Source of the DNA: Geodermatophilus sabuli
GTDB taxonomy: Bacteria; Actinomycetota; Actinomycetes; Mycobacteriales; Geodermatophilaceae
Assembly (NCBI RefSeq): GCF_900215145.1
Contig: NZ_OBDO01000006.1
Location: 186,001-250,000, forward strand
Reading direction: 5' to 3'
Length of the DNA: 64,000 bases
The translations under genes and the position numbers were made by a program. Positions 27,326 through 36,879 of the stretch are shown in pieces. The stretch's first letter is position 1. Each line of letters starts with the position of its first letter. The notes under the pieces were generated by a model. The model ran no database searches. It was not told the DNA's origin and saw only the letters and a program-made list of their open reading frames with translations.

Positions 27326-28819
27326 TCAGACGTTCTGCGGGAAGCCGAGGTTCAGGCCGCCGTGGCTGGGGTCCAGCCAGCGGGACGTGACGACCTTGCC
27401 CCGGGTGAAGAAGTGCACGCCCTCGGCGCCGTGGGCGTGGGAGTCGCCGAACAGGCTGTTCTTCCACCCGCCGAAGGAGTAGTAGGCCATCGGCACCGGG
27501 ATGGGCACGTTGATGCCGATCATCCCGACCTCCACCTCGTTCTGGAACCGCCGGGCGGCGCCGCCGTCGTTGGTGAAGATCGCCGTCCCGTTGCCGTACT
27601 CGTTGCCGTTGATCAGCTCGAGGGCGTGCTCGTAGGTGTCCACCCGCAGCACCGAGAGGACAGGGCCGAAGATCTCGTCGGTGTAGACGCTCATGTGCGG
27701 CTCGACGTGGTCGACCAGCGTGGGGCCGAGCCAGAACCCGTCCTCGCCGCCGTCGGGCTGCACCCGGCGGCCGTCCACGACGACCTTCGCGCCCTCCTTC
27801 TCGCCGGCCTCGACGTAGGACTCGACGCGGTCGCGGTGCTTCCTGCTGATCAGCGGGCCCATGTCGCAGCCCTTGCGGCCGTCGCCGGTGCGCAGCGTCC
27901 GGGTGCGCTCAGCGATGCGGGCGACCAGGTCGTCGCCGACCCCGCCCACCGCGAGCACCGCGCTGATGGCCATGCACCGCTCGCCGGCGGAGCCGAAGCC
28001 GGAGTTCACCGCCTGGTCGGCGGCGAGGTCGAGGTCGGCGTCGGGCAGCACGACCATGTGGTTCTTGGCGCCGCCGAGGGCCTGCACGCGCTTGCCGTGC
28101 TGGGTGCCGGTCTCGTAGACGTAGCGGGCGATCGCCGTGGACCCGACGAAGGACACGGCCTTGACGTCGGGGTGCTCGAGCAGCCGGTCGACGGCGACCT
28201 TGTCGCCCTGCGCGACGTTGAAGACGCCGTCGGGCAGGCCGGCCTCCTTCCACAGCTCGGCCATCCAGATCGCGGCGGAGGGGTCCTGCTCGCTGGGCTT
28301 GAGGACGACGGTGTTGCCGGTGGCGATCGCGATGGGGAAGAACCACATCGGGACCATCGCCGGGAAGTTGAACGGGCTGATCACCGCCACCGGGCCGAGC
28401 GGCTGGCGGATCGAGAAGACGTCGACGTTGGTCGAGGCGTTCTCGGTGAACCCGCCGCGCACGAGCGAGGGCACCCCGCAGGCGTACTCGACGACCTCCT
28501 GGCCACGGGAGACCTCGCCGAGGGCGTCGTCGAGGACCTTGCCGTGCTCGGCGGTGATGATCGCGGCCAGCTCGGGCTTGCGGGCGTTGAGCAGCTCGCG
28601 GAAGCGGAACAGCACAGCGGTGCGCTTGGCCAGCGAGGTGTCCCGCCAGCGCGGGAAGGCGGCGGTGGCGGCGGCGACGGCCGCGTCGACCTCCTCGGTG
28701 GAGGCCAGCGCGACCTCGCCGACGACCTCGCCGATCGCGGAGTCGGTCACCTCGCCGGTGCGGCCGCTGGTGCCCTCACGACGGGCGCCGTCGATCCAGT
28801 GGGGGATGTGCTCAGCCAT
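27326..28819 (-). CDS. iolA: methylmalonate-semialdehyde dehydrogenase (CoA-acylating)
   Basis: 497 residues, full length for MmsA/IolA, which converts malonic semialdehyde or methylmalonic semialdehyde with CoA and NAD+ to acetyl-CoA or propionyl-CoA. Typical features are HWIDGARREGTSGRTGEV at the start, ISPFNFPAMVPMWFFPIAI, the LGGAKNHMVVLPDADLD stretch that replaces the usual catalytic glutamate motif of other aldehyde dehydrogenases, and the catalytic cysteine in GSAGERCMAISAV (about Cys282). In the inositol pathway it performs the last step, and its place in the iol operon supports that role. It could also serve valine breakdown. Confidence 0.93.
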   Translation of the reverse strand: MAEHIPHWIDGARREGTSGRTGEVTDSAIGEVVGEVALASTEEVDAAVAAATAAFPRWRDTSLAKRTAVLFRFRELLNARKPELAAIITAEHGKVLDDALGEVSRGQEVVEYACGVPSLVRGGFTENASTNVDVFSIRQPLGPVAVISPFNFPAMVPMWFFPIAIATGNTVVLKPSEQDPSAAIWMAELWKEAGLPDGVFNVAQGDKVAVDRLLEHPDVKAVSFVGSTAIARYVYETGTQHGKRVQALGGAKNHMVVLPDADLDLAADQAVNSGFGSAGERCMAISAVLAVGGVGDDLVARIAERTRTLRTGDGRKGCDMGPLISRKHRDRVESYVEAGEKEGAKVVVDGRRVQPDGGEDGFWLGPTLVDHVEPHMSVYTDEIFGPVLSVLRVDTYEHALELINGNEYGNGTAIFTNDGGAARRFQNEVEVGMIGINVPIPVPMAYYSFGGWKNSLFGDSHAHGAEGVHFFTRGKVVTSRWLDPSHGGLNLGFPQNV

Positions 28820-28849
28820 GGTGCTGCCTCTCGTGGAGTGCGGGACGGG

Positions 28850-29725
28850 TCAGGGGGTCGTGCCGTCGGGGAAGTGCTTGGCGACCAGCTCACGGATGGC
28901 GGCGAGCATCCGGGTGCCCGACTCGCGGGCCTGCTCGTCCCAGCCGAAGACGCAGGTGGTCAGGACGCCGTCGAAGCCGATCCCGGCCAGGGCGGCGAAG
29001 GCCTCGTCGAAGTCGACGTCCCCCCGGCCGATCTCCATGTGCTGGTGGACGCGGACCGGGTTGCCGGGCGGGTTCGTGATGTACCGCAGCCCGTCGGAGG
29101 CGGTGTGGTCCATCGAGTCGGCGACGTGCACGTGGGTGAGCAGGTCACCGGCGTGCGCGATGATCCCCGGCGCGTCGTCGCCCTGGTGGAACGTGTGCGG
29201 CAGGCAGTACAGGAAGGACACGTACCGGCTGTCGATGCCCCGCACCATGTCGATCGCCGGGTGCCCGAGCTCGATGAAGTCGTCGGGGTGCGGTTCCAGC
29301 ACGAGCGTGACGCCCTCGCGCTCGAAGACGGGCAGCAGCTCCTCCATCGATCGCCAGAACATGGCCTCGGCGAGCTCGGGCGCCTCGGGCCGGCCGTTGA
29401 ACTCGCTGTTCATCGTGTCGACGCCGAGCTCGGCGCAGATCTCGATGGCCCGCTTCCAGTACCGGACGGCGGCCTGCCGCTCCACCTCGCCCGGCCCGGA
29501 CCAGCGCATGACCGGCAGCAGCGAGGTGATGCCGACGCCGGCGGAGGCCAGCCTGCCCTTGAAGGCCCGGACGGTTGCGGTGTCCACCCGGGGGTGCTTG
29601 AAGAAGGGGATGAAGTCCTCGCGGGGGGAGAGCTCGATCCACTCGTAGCCCATGCCGGCCACGACGTCGGGCAGCTCCAGCAGCGGCGTGGTCCGCAGCA
29701 TCTGCGGGTCCAGTGCGATCCTCAT
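28850..29725 (-). CDS. sugar phosphate isomerase/epimerase, IolH-like TIM barrel
   Basis: 291 residues, starting [20 protein letters not shown]. It is a xylose-isomerase-like TIM barrel with metal ligands in [14 protein letters not shown] (Glu, His), [10 protein letters not shown] and [18 protein letters not shown] (Glu). Proteins of this kind are encoded in most actinobacterial iol operons, where they are called IolH or simply isomerase/epimerase. Their exact step is not fully established. The start ATG overlaps the stop of iolG (ATGA), so the two are translationally coupled. iolA follows 30 bases later. Confidence 0.82.
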   Translation of the reverse strand: MRIALDPQMLRTTPLLELPDVVAGMGYEWIELSPREDFIPFFKHPRVDTATVRAFKGRLASAGVGITSLLPVMRWSGPGEVERQAAVRYWKRAIEICAELGVDTMNSEFNGRPEAPELAEAMFWRSMEELLPVFEREGVTLVLEPHPDDFIELGHPAIDMVRGIDSRYVSFLYCLPHTFHQGDDAPGIIAHAGDLLTHVHVADSMDHTASDGLRYITNPPGNPVRVHQHMEIGRGDVDFDEAFAALAGIGFDGVLTTCVFGWDEQARESGTRMLAAIRELVAKHFPDGTTP

Positions 29726-30804
29726 GACTGCGTCGCCTCCCGCGACTCGAGCCGGACCTCGGTCCGACGTCCGGTGCGCAGCGCCTCCACGCCGGCCGCG
29801 CACACCGCCTGGGCGGCGTAGCCGTCCCAGGCGCCGGGCCCGTCGACGGTGCCGCGGCGGGCGGCGTCCACCCAGCGCCGCAGCTCCAGGTCGTAGGCCA
29901 GGGCGAAGCGTTCGCGGAAGCCCGGGGCGATCACGGTGCTGCGGACGGCGCCGGCTGGACCTGCGGACTGCCGGACCACCCCCTGACCCAGGCCGATCAT
30001 CGCGCTGCCGTCCTCGCCGACGACCTCGGTGCGGACCTCGTAGGCGAGGCCGGTGCTCACGAAGCACTCGACGTCGACCATCCGGCCGCCGGTCGTCTCG
30101 AGGAGCACCAGCAGGGGGTCGGACAGCCCCTCGCCCGCGTGCCGGGTCGAGCGCGGCCGCAGGACGGTGACCGCCGCGATCTCCTCGCCGAGGAGGAAGC
30201 GCGCGACGTCGACCTCGTGCACCACCGAGTCCTGGACGATCGACTCGGTGGTGACGCCCGGGGGAACGGCGGGGTTGCGGTGGGCGCAGTGGACCACCAG
30301 TGGTTCGCCGATCGCGCCGGAGGCGATCAGCTCCCGCAACTGGGCGTACTCGGGGTCGAAGCGGCGCATGAACCCGACCTGGACCAGTCGCCGCCCGGTG
30401 CGGGCGGTGTACGCGTCCTCGGCGCGGACGATGCCCAGCGAGCTGCCGGCCTCCATGGTCAGCGGCTTCTCGCAGAGCACCGGGATGCCGCGCTCGATGC
30501 AGGCGAGCACCTGCTCCTCGTGGAACCGGCCGGGGCTGGCCAGGACGACCGCGTCGACCTCGGGGTCGGCGATGGCGGCCAGCGGGTCGGGGACCACGCG
30601 GCAACCGGGGACCTCGGCGGCGACCTGGCCGGCACGGTCGGCGGCCGCGTCACTGACGACGGCCACGCGTGCGCCGGAGATCCGGCGGTGCAGCCGGGCG
30701 ACGTGGTCGGCGCCCATCAGGCCGACGCCGAGGACGGCGACGCGCAGGTCGGCGGGGATCGGCTCGGCCACCGGGACGGCGGGCAGTGTCTCGGTGGCGG
30801 TCAT
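29722..30804 (-). CDS. iolG: myo-inositol 2-dehydrogenase (Gfo/Idh/MocA family)
   Basis: 360 residues. The N-terminal Rossmann motif is [20 protein letters not shown], followed by the family signature [15 protein letters not shown], which contains the catalytic lysine of the EKP motif. The second catalytic region is [17 protein letters not shown], with the Asp-x3-His pair. It oxidises myo-inositol to scyllo-inosose with NAD+, the first step of the pathway. Overlaps of 4 bases on both sides (ATGA) tie it to the iolE-like gene upstream and the iolH-like gene downstream. A related inositol isomer dehydrogenase activity is possible. Confidence 0.88.
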   Translation of the reverse strand: MTATETLPAVPVAEPIPADLRVAVLGVGLMGADHVARLHRRISGARVAVVSDAAADRAGQVAAEVPGCRVVPDPLAAIADPEVDAVVLASPGRFHEEQVLACIERGIPVLCEKPLTMEAGSSLGIVRAEDAYTARTGRRLVQVGFMRRFDPEYAQLRELIASGAIGEPLVVHCAHRNPAVPPGVTTESIVQDSVVHEVDVARFLLGEEIAAVTVLRPRSTRHAGEGLSDPLLVLLETTGGRMVDVECFVSTGLAYEVRTEVVGEDGSAMIGLGQGVVRQSAGPAGAVRSTVIAPGFRERFALAYDLELRRWVDAARRGTVDGPGAWDGYAAQAVCAAGVEALRTGRRTEVRLESREATQS

Positions 30805-31799
30805 GCCTGCGCCTCCGTGGAGGTGGTGCGGGGGCGGCCGATCTCCATCGAGCGCAGCCCGCAGGAGCCGATCAGCCGGTGGGTGCGCTGCGCGATGGGG
30901 AGGGGGACGTCGGGCGGGCAGGGGTAGAGGTCGTGCTCGACGATGGCGAACACGTCGAGCCCCAGCCGCTCGACCTCCTCCAGCAGCGGCGGGAGGTCCG
31001 GCACGCCGTTGGGGGGCTCGATCATGGCGCCGAGCTGCACCGCCTGGGGGAAGGGGACGTCCTCGGCGTGCACCCGCTCGATGACCGCCGGGTCGACCTG
31101 CTTGAGGTGCAGGTAGCCGATCCGCTCGGGAAAGCGGCGGATGAGGTCCAGGTTGTCCCCGCCGTAGTAGCTGACGTGTCCGGTGTCCAGGCACAGGGGC
31201 ACGTACCGCGGGTCGGTCTCGGCGAGGAAGCGCTCGATGTCCCGCTGGTGTCCCACGTGGCTGTCGGCGTGCGGGTGGAAGGCGATGTCCAGGCCGTACT
31301 CCTCCTGCACCGCCCGGCCGAGCCGGTCCATGCCGGCGGCCAGGCGCTGCCAGGCCTCGCCGGGGAGCTCGCGGGGCTCGATGGCCTCGCCCGTCCTGTG
31401 GTCGCGCCAGACGTCGGGGATGACCACCACGTGGGTGCCCCCCACCGCGCGGGTGAGCGTCGCGACGTCGCCGACCTGGCGCCACACGTCGTCCCAGGAG
31501 TCGGGGCGGTGCAGGTGCTCGAACACCGTCCCGGCCGACACGCGCAGGCCACGGGCGGCCAGCTCGTCGCCCAGCCGGGCCGGGTCGGTGGGCAGGTAGC
31601 CGTAGGGGCCGAGCTCGATCCACTCGTAGCCGGCGGCGCTGACCTCGTCGAGGAAGCGCGGCCACGGGACCTGCTGGGGGTCGTCGGGGAACCAGACGCC
31701 CCACGAGTCGGGCGCCGACCCCACCCGGATCCGGGCTCCGCCGGTCGACTGGGGGCCCGTCGTCTGCGGGGCGGGGGCTGCCGAGTGCTGCGCGGTCAT
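30801..31799 (-). CDS. iolE: inosose dehydratase-like TIM barrel (IolE type)
   Basis: 332 residues of the xylose-isomerase-like TIM barrel family. After a Pro/Gly-rich leader of about 25 residues it reads [17 protein letters not shown], the start signature of the actinobacterial IolE group. Metal ligands are in [28 protein letters not shown] and [13 protein letters not shown]. IolE removes water from scyllo-inosose to give the trihydroxycyclohexanedione that IolD opens. Position between iolD and iolG fits. The N-terminal leader may be partly spurious; an internal start cannot be excluded. Confidence 0.82.
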   Translation of the reverse strand: MTAQHSAAPAPQTTGPQSTGGARIRVGSAPDSWGVWFPDDPQQVPWPRFLDEVSAAGYEWIELGPYGYLPTDPARLGDELAARGLRVSAGTVFEHLHRPDSWDDVWRQVGDVATLTRAVGGTHVVVIPDVWRDHRTGEAIEPRELPGEAWQRLAAGMDRLGRAVQEEYGLDIAFHPHADSHVGHQRDIERFLAETDPRYVPLCLDTGHVSYYGGDNLDLIRRFPERIGYLHLKQVDPAVIERVHAEDVPFPQAVQLGAMIEPPNGVPDLPPLLEEVERLGLDVFAIVEHDLYPCPPDVPLPIAQRTHRLIGSCGLRSMEIGRPRTTSTEAQA

Positions 31800-31824
31800 G
31801 TCATCTCTCCTCGGGTGGGGCTGC

Positions 31825-33774
31825 TCAGGAGTGCGCGGGACCGCGCTCGGACGGCGTCAGGTACGGGTGCTGGCGCGCCTTCCACTGCTCGTAGACGGCG
31901 CGGGCGCGCTGGGTGGACTCGAGGGTGGAGACCTCGCTGACCGGCACGTCCCACCACGACTCGCTGGAGGGGGCGTCGACCAGCGGGTCGGTCTCGACGT
32001 GGACGACGGTGGCGCGGTCGCTGGCCTTGGCCTTGCGCAGCGCGGCCTCGAGGCTGGGCCCGTCCTGGACGGTGAGGACGTCGACGCCCAGGCTGGCGGC
32101 GTTGGCGGCGAGGTCCACCGGGAGGACGCCGCCCTCGAGCCGGCCGTTCTGCGCGCGGGAGCGGTAGCGGGTGCCGAAGCGCTGGGAACCCAGCTGCTCG
32201 GACAGCGCGCCGATGGAGGCGAAGCCGTGGTTCTGCACGAGGACGACGACCAGCTTGACGCCCTCCTGCACGGCGGTGACCAGCTCGGTGGCCATCATCA
32301 GGTAGGAGCCGTCTCCGACCATGACGAACACGTCCCGGTCGGGGTCGGCCATGGCCACGCCCAGGCCGCCGGCCACCTCGTAGCCCATGCACGAGTAGCC
32401 GTACTCGACGTGGTAGCCCTTGCGGTCGCGGACCCGCCACATCTTGTGCAGGTCACCGGGCATCGAGCCCGCTGCGCAGACCACGACGTCGCGCGGCCCG
32501 GACACCTCGTTGACCAGCCCGATGACCTCGTTCTGGGTGAGCCTGCCGCCCTCGCCGGCGCTCGGCGTCGGCGGGTGGTAGGCGGCCTGGACGGTGCGCT
32601 CCCACTCCGCGGCCAGCTCGGCGGTCCGGGCGCGGTACCGGTCGTCGACCGACCAGCCGGCCAGTGCATCGGTGAGCGCGGTGAGGGTCTCGCGGGCGTC
32701 GGCCTGCACGGTCACGCCGGCGTGCTTGACGGCGTCGAGCGGGGCGACGTTGACGTTGACGAAACGCACGTCCGGGTCGCTGAACGCGGTGCGCGACGCG
32801 GTCGTGAAGTCCTGGTAGCGGGTGCCGATGCCGATGACGACGTCCGCGTCGCGGGCCAGGGCGTTGGCCGCGGTGGTCCCGGTGGAGCCGATGGCGCCGA
32901 CCGACTGCGCGTGGTCGAAGGGCAGTGCGCCCTTGCCGGCCTGGGTCTGCCCGACCGGGATGCCGGTGGCGGTGGCGAACGCGTCCAGGGCGTCGGTGGC
33001 CTGGGCGTAGATGACGCCCCCACCGGCGACGACGAGCGGCCGGCGGGCCGAGCGGATGACCTCGACCGCGCGGGCCAGCGCGGCCGCCTCGGGCAGTGGC
33101 CGGCCCACGTGCCAGGTGCGCTCGGCGAACAGCTCCACCGGCCAGTCGAAGGCCTCGGCCTGCACGTCCTGCGGGAAACAGAGGGTGACCGCGCCGGTCT
33201 CGGCCGGGTCGGTGAGCACCCGCATGGCGGCCAGCAGGGCGCTGGGCAGCTGCTCCGGCCGCCAGATGCGGTCGAAGTACCGCGACACCGGGCGGAACGC
33301 GTCGTTGACGGTGACGTCACCGGACGCGGGCAGCTCCAGCTCCTGCAGCAGCGACCCGGCGGAGCGGGTGGCGAAGGTGTCGGCCGGCAGCAGCAGCACG
33401 GGGAGCCGGTTGATCGTGGCCAGTGCGGCGCCGGTGACCATGTTGGTGGCGCCGGGGCCCACGCTGGTGGAGACCGCCCAGGTCTGCAGCCGGTCCCTCG
33501 CCCGGGCGTAGGCCACGGCGGTGTGCACCATGGCCTGCTCGTTGCGGCCGAGCACGTAGGGGAGGGCGCCGGGCTCGTCGATCTCGGCCTGCAGCAGTGC
33601 CTGGCCGAGGCCGGCGACGTTGCCGTGGCCGAAGATGCCGAAGCAGCCGGCGAACAGCCGCTGGCGCACGCCGTCGCGTTCGGTGTGCTGCTGGGCGAGG
33701 AAGCGGACGACGGCCTGGGAGACGGTCAGCCGGACGGTCTCCGTCCGGGCCTGGGGGTGGGACGGCGCGCTCAC
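31825..33774 (-). CDS. iolD: 3D-(3,5/4)-trihydroxycyclohexane-1,2-dione acylhydrolase (ThDP enzyme)
   Basis: 649 residues, full length. It begins VRLTVSQAVVRFLAQQHTER and GCFGIFGHGNVAGLGQAL, both standard for IolD. The ThDP-binding motif starts at MVGDGSYLMM and ends near VQNHGFASIG. The active-site glutamate lies in LGRNEQAMVHTA. The enzyme hydrolyses the ring of the inositol-derived diketone to 5-deoxy-glucuronic acid. The start overlaps the stop of iolB (positions 33771-33774). Confidence 0.95.
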   Translation of the reverse strand: MSAPSHPQARTETVRLTVSQAVVRFLAQQHTERDGVRQRLFAGCFGIFGHGNVAGLGQALLQAEIDEPGALPYVLGRNEQAMVHTAVAYARARDRLQTWAVSTSVGPGATNMVTGAALATINRLPVLLLPADTFATRSAGSLLQELELPASGDVTVNDAFRPVSRYFDRIWRPEQLPSALLAAMRVLTDPAETGAVTLCFPQDVQAEAFDWPVELFAERTWHVGRPLPEAAALARAVEVIRSARRPLVVAGGGVIYAQATDALDAFATATGIPVGQTQAGKGALPFDHAQSVGAIGSTGTTAANALARDADVVIGIGTRYQDFTTASRTAFSDPDVRFVNVNVAPLDAVKHAGVTVQADARETLTALTDALAGWSVDDRYRARTAELAAEWERTVQAAYHPPTPSAGEGGRLTQNEVIGLVNEVSGPRDVVVCAAGSMPGDLHKMWRVRDRKGYHVEYGYSCMGYEVAGGLGVAMADPDRDVFVMVGDGSYLMMATELVTAVQEGVKLVVVLVQNHGFASIGALSEQLGSQRFGTRYRSRAQNGRLEGGVLPVDLAANAASLGVDVLTVQDGPSLEAALRKAKASDRATVVHVETDPLVDAPSSESWWDVPVSEVSTLESTQRARAVYEQWKARQHPYLTPSERGPAHS

Positions 33775-34706
33775 GGTCGGGTCGCTCCGTTCTGGTCGGG
33801 GCGGGTGGGGGGATGTGCGGCTGCGCGGTCGGGGGCGTGCAGGGGCAGCCGCGAGTCGACGTCCTGCTCGGTCCAGGTGTCGCGGACCCAGGCGTGGACG
33901 GGGTCGTCGACGATGCGCCAGGCGCGTTCGGGGCCGGGGCCGGCCATGACGTTGAGGTAGTAGAGGTCGTGGCCGGGCGCGGCGATCGACGGGCCGTGCC
34001 AGCCGTGGGGGACCAGGACGACGTCGCGGTCGCGGACCTCGGCCAGCACGTCGATCGGCCGCTCCGGTGTGCCGTAGACCCGGTGGTAGGCCAGGCCGGG
34101 CTGACCCTGCGGGCCGGGAGCGACCTCGAAGTAGTAGATCTCCTCGAGCTCGCTCTCCACCTCGGAGGTCTCGTCGTGCTTGTGCGGCGGATAGCTCGAC
34201 CAGTTGCCGCCCGGGGTGATCACCTCGCAGGCGATGATCGAGTCGGCCTCGAACACACCGGCGGTGGCGAAGTTGTTGACCTGCCGGCTGCAGGAGCCGG
34301 CCCCGCGCAGCTCCACCGGCACTCCCGAGGCCGGGCCGTGGCGGACCGGGAGGGTCCGGCGGGCCCGTGCCGTGCAGAGGGCGAACCGGCCGCCGCCCTC
34401 GCTGGAGAGCTCCGCGGTGGCGTCGCGGGGCAGGTAGGCGAAGTCGGTGGGACCGGCGAAGACCGAGGCCCGGCCGGCGAGGGTCAGGGTCTGGCCGTCG
34501 CAGGCGACGACGAGCCCGCCGGAGAGCGGGACGACGACGACCTCGTCCTCACCGGTGTGCAGCGTGTGCCTGCCGCCGGCGATCAGCTCGAGGACGCGCA
34601 GGCCGGAGTGCCGCCAGCCGGCCGACTCGGGGGTCACCTCGAGGGCGTAGTCCTGGGTGGCCGCGCTGCCGTCGGGCAGGTGCAGCGTGCGGGTGGTGGC
34701 GGTCAT
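33771..34706 (-). CDS. iolB: 5-deoxy-glucuronate isomerase
   Basis: 311 residues, a bicupin of the KduI/IolB family. It isomerises 5-deoxy-glucuronate to 2-deoxy-5-keto-gluconate, the substrate of IolC. Features include the central SYPPHKHDETSEVESELEEIYYFEV, which carries the metal-binding His-His-Glu set, and DVVLVPHGWHGPSIAAPGHDLYYLNVMAGP, with the final histidines. The start at 34706 has GAGGAG upstream. A strong GC-rich hairpin separates it from the preceding Cgl0159-type gene, and it overlaps iolD by 4 bases. Confidence 0.95.
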   Translation of the reverse strand: MTATTRTLHLPDGSAATQDYALEVTPESAGWRHSGLRVLELIAGGRHTLHTGEDEVVVVPLSGGLVVACDGQTLTLAGRASVFAGPTDFAYLPRDATAELSSEGGGRFALCTARARRTLPVRHGPASGVPVELRGAGSCSRQVNNFATAGVFEADSIIACEVITPGGNWSSYPPHKHDETSEVESELEEIYYFEVAPGPQGQPGLAYHRVYGTPERPIDVLAEVRDRDVVLVPHGWHGPSIAAPGHDLYYLNVMAGPGPERAWRIVDDPVHAWVRDTWTEQDVDSRLPLHAPDRAAAHPPTRPDQNGATRP

Positions 34707-34724
34707 GAGTGGCTCCTCGACGGT

Positions 34725-34780
34725 GGCCCCGTCCCGGGTCCCGCCCTGAGCGTGCGGAGGGCGGGGAGGACGGGGTCCTT
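34725..34780 (-). repeat. GC-rich intergenic hairpin, copy 1 of 2
   Basis: On the minus strand, directly 2 bases after the Cgl0159-type stop, GGACCCCGTCC/TCCCCGCCCT can pair with AGGGCGGGA/GGGACGGGGCC around a loop with CGCACGCTC. The second copy at 27244-27300 keeps the arms and the loop core. It lies just upstream of iolB and may stabilise or attenuate parts of the operon transcript. Confidence 0.7.
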
Positions 34781-34782
34781 CT

Positions 34783-35706
34783 TCAGTGGACGAGGGACAC
34801 GGCGGTGTCCACGGCGTCGGCGACGTCGTCGTCGGGCGGGTAGAGCAGCGTCCGGCCGACCACCAGGCCGCGCACCGACGGCAGCGCCAGGGCGTCGCGC
34901 CACTGCGCGTAGGTCTCGTCCGGGCGCCGGGACGGGTCGCCGCCGAGCATCAGGGTGGGCAGCGTGGTCGCGTCCATGACGCGCTCCATCTCGTCGACCA
35001 CGGGGAGCTTGAGCCAGGTGTAGGCCGAGGTGGCGCCCAGGCCCTGGGCGATGTGCACGCTCTTGATGACCGCGTCAGGCGACAGGTCGTTGACCACCCG
35101 GCCGTCCGCCCGGCGGGACAGGAAGGGTTCGAGCATGGCGATCACCCCGGCGCGGGCGAGTTCGGTGACCGCGCGGCCGGCCGACTCCATCGAGACCACG
35201 GTGCCCGGGTCGTCGAGGTCGAATCGGTTGAGCATCTTCGCGGCGTCGAAGCGGGCCTCCACCACGCCCCGCACGTCGTAGGCGGTCATCCGGTCGTCCA
35301 GCTCGAAGGTGGAGCCGGCCAGGCCGCCGCGGTTCATCGAGGCGACGACGACCTTGTCCTCGAGCGCGCCCAGGAGCAGGAGGTCCTCGGCGATGTCGGC
35401 GGTGGCCAGCAGGCCGTCCACGCCGGGCCGCGCCAGCGCGGTGCGCAGCCGGTCGAGCATGTCGGTACGGCTGCTCATCGCCGTCGGCCGTCCCTGCGCG
35501 GCCAGCGCGCCACGGGCGGGGTGGTCGGCGGCCACCAGCATGAGCCGGCCGTCCTCCGGGAGGAACGACGGGCGCCGCCGTCGGGTGGCCAGCGCCTGTG
35601 CGATCGCTCCGGGATGCCGGCTGCGCAGCTCGGTCACCTCGGCGTAGGAGGAGCACAGCGGCGCGCTCGTCGCGACGTCGGGGAGATCCAGGGCGGTGTC
35701 AGACAC
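34783..35706 (-). CDS. Cgl0159-family TIM-barrel protein, putative inositol-pathway aldolase
   Basis: 307 residues from GTG 35706 (GGAGG 6 bases upstream). The family has a (beta/alpha)8 fold related to class I aldolases and is found in actinobacterial iol operons, such as that of Corynebacterium glutamicum. Visible are LMLVAADHPARGAL, VVVASMNRGGLAGS, AKMLNRFDLDDPGTVVSMES, AYTWLKLPVVDEMERVMDAT (the lysine is a candidate Schiff-base residue) and TLPTLMLGGDPSRRPDE. No IolJ-type class II aldolase gene is in the window, so this protein is the best candidate to split 2-deoxy-5-keto-gluconate-6-phosphate. The start overlaps the iolC stop by 8 bases. Confidence 0.8.
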   Translation of the reverse strand: MSDTALDLPDVATSAPLCSSYAEVTELRSRHPGAIAQALATRRRRPSFLPEDGRLMLVAADHPARGALAAQGRPTAMSSRTDMLDRLRTALARPGVDGLLATADIAEDLLLLGALEDKVVVASMNRGGLAGSTFELDDRMTAYDVRGVVEARFDAAKMLNRFDLDDPGTVVSMESAGRAVTELARAGVIAMLEPFLSRRADGRVVNDLSPDAVIKSVHIAQGLGATSAYTWLKLPVVDEMERVMDATTLPTLMLGGDPSRRPDETYAQWRDALALPSVRGLVVGRTLLYPPDDDVADAVDTAVSLVH

Positions 35707-36664
35707 GGGTGTCCTCCAGTCGGTGGGCGGCGACGTGCGCGGCGACCTCGTCGGCGGTCGGCATGGCGGTCGAGCACTCCAGCCGGGAGGCGACGATCGC
35801 CCCGGCCGCGTTGGCGTTGCGCAGCACCTGTTCCAGGGGCAGGCCGGTGAGCAGGCCGTGCACGAGCGAGCCGCCGAAGGCGTCACCGGCGCCGAGCCCG
35901 TTGACCACCTCGACCGGCGTGGGCGGGACCACCACCCGCTCGCTGCGGGTCTTGCCGAGGACGCCGCGCGGCCCCTGCTTGACGACGGCCAGCTCCAGGC
36001 CCGCGTCGAGCAGGGCGTCGGCGGCCCGGTCGGGATCGGTCTCCCCGGTGGCGACCTCGCACTCCTCCCGGTTGCCGACGGCGACCGTGACGTGCGGGAG
36101 GGCGGCCCGGACCTGGGCCGTGGCCTCCTCCGGCGAGGACCAGAACACGGGCCGGTAGTCGAGGTCGAGCACGGTGTGCCGCCGCCGTGCCCGCGCCTCC
36201 CAGGCGGCGTGGTGAGCCGAGCGGCTCGGTTCCTCGGACAACCCGGTCACCGTCGCCCAGAACAGCGCCGCGCCGCGGATCGCGTCGAGGTCGAGGTCCT
36301 CGGCCCGGAGCTGCAGGTCGGGAGCCGCGGGTCGGCGGTAGAAGTACAGCGGGAAGTCGTCGGGGGGGAAGATCTCGCAGAAGGTCACCGGCGTCGGGTG
36401 CTCGGAGTCGACGACGACCTGGCCGTCGTCGATCCCCAGCTCGCGCAGCGCCCGGCGGACGAAGCGCCCGAAGGGGTCGTCGCCCACTCCCGTGACCAGG
36501 GCGGGGGAGTGACCGAGACGCGCGGCGGCGACGGCGACGTTGGCTGCACTGCCGCCGAGGAACTTGCCGAAGGTGGTGACGTCCTCGAGCCCGACGCCGA
36601 CCTGCAGCGGGTAGATGTCGACGCCGCTGCGGCCCATGACCACCACGTCGGGTGCGTTCTGCAC
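35699..36664 (-). CDS. iolC: 5-dehydro-2-deoxygluconokinase (PfkB family)
   Basis: 321 residues from GTG 36664. PfkB signatures are GGSAANVAVAAARLG near the N-terminus and NGLGAGDAFGGSLVHGLL near the C-terminus, with the catalytic aspartate in GAGD. The N-terminal DVVVMGRSGVDIYPLQVG is specific to IolC. It phosphorylates 2-deoxy-5-keto-gluconate at C6. The longer frame up to 36721 is open, but the GTG has a GGGACGGAG site and matches where homologues begin. It is the first gene of the operon, with the operator-like palindrome about 75 bases upstream. Confidence 0.93.
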   Translation of the reverse strand: MQNAPDVVVMGRSGVDIYPLQVGVGLEDVTTFGKFLGGSAANVAVAAARLGHSPALVTGVGDDPFGRFVRRALRELGIDDGQVVVDSEHPTPVTFCEIFPPDDFPLYFYRRPAAPDLQLRAEDLDLDAIRGAALFWATVTGLSEEPSRSAHHAAWEARARRRHTVLDLDYRPVFWSSPEEATAQVRAALPHVTVAVGNREECEVATGETDPDRAADALLDAGLELAVVKQGPRGVLGKTRSERVVVPPTPVEVVNGLGAGDAFGGSLVHGLLTGLPLEQVLRNANAAGAIVASRLECSTAMPTADEVAAHVAAHRLEDTRV

Positions 36665-36739
36665 GGTGCGCTCCGTCCCTGTACGTCGTCTTGCGGTGCC
36701 TGAGACTGTGCGCCAGGACACAGAGGCGCGTCAAGACTT

Positions 36740-36749
36740 TGTCAGGACA
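36740..36749. promoter_or_regulatory. IolR-type operator, copy 1 (iolC/iolR intergenic)
   Basis: TGTCAGGACA here is the reverse complement of TGTCCTGACA at 37748. Around this core the two sites also share GTCTT on one side and AGTC on the other. TGTCCTGACA satisfies the published C. glutamicum IolR consensus KGWCHTRACA as I recall it. The site lies between the divergent iolC and iolR-like genes, so it could control both. Confidence 0.7.
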
Positions 36750-36879
36750 TAAAGACAGCAAGACGTCCGGAGATCCGAATGCCCCGACGTGGTGAGGCCG
36801 ACGAGCGGGTCCGGGTGCGAGGATGGACGTGGCGCCGCCGTCGGGCGCCGCCCTGTCAGGCCCGGACGAGGAGGACGCG

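Noticed and set aside
27131-29821. 896-residue plus-strand open frame
   Set aside because: It is the antisense of three well-supported genes (TIM-barrel upstream region, iolA and the iolH-like gene), and its Val/Gly/Asp/Arg-rich content is typical of a high-GC shadow frame.
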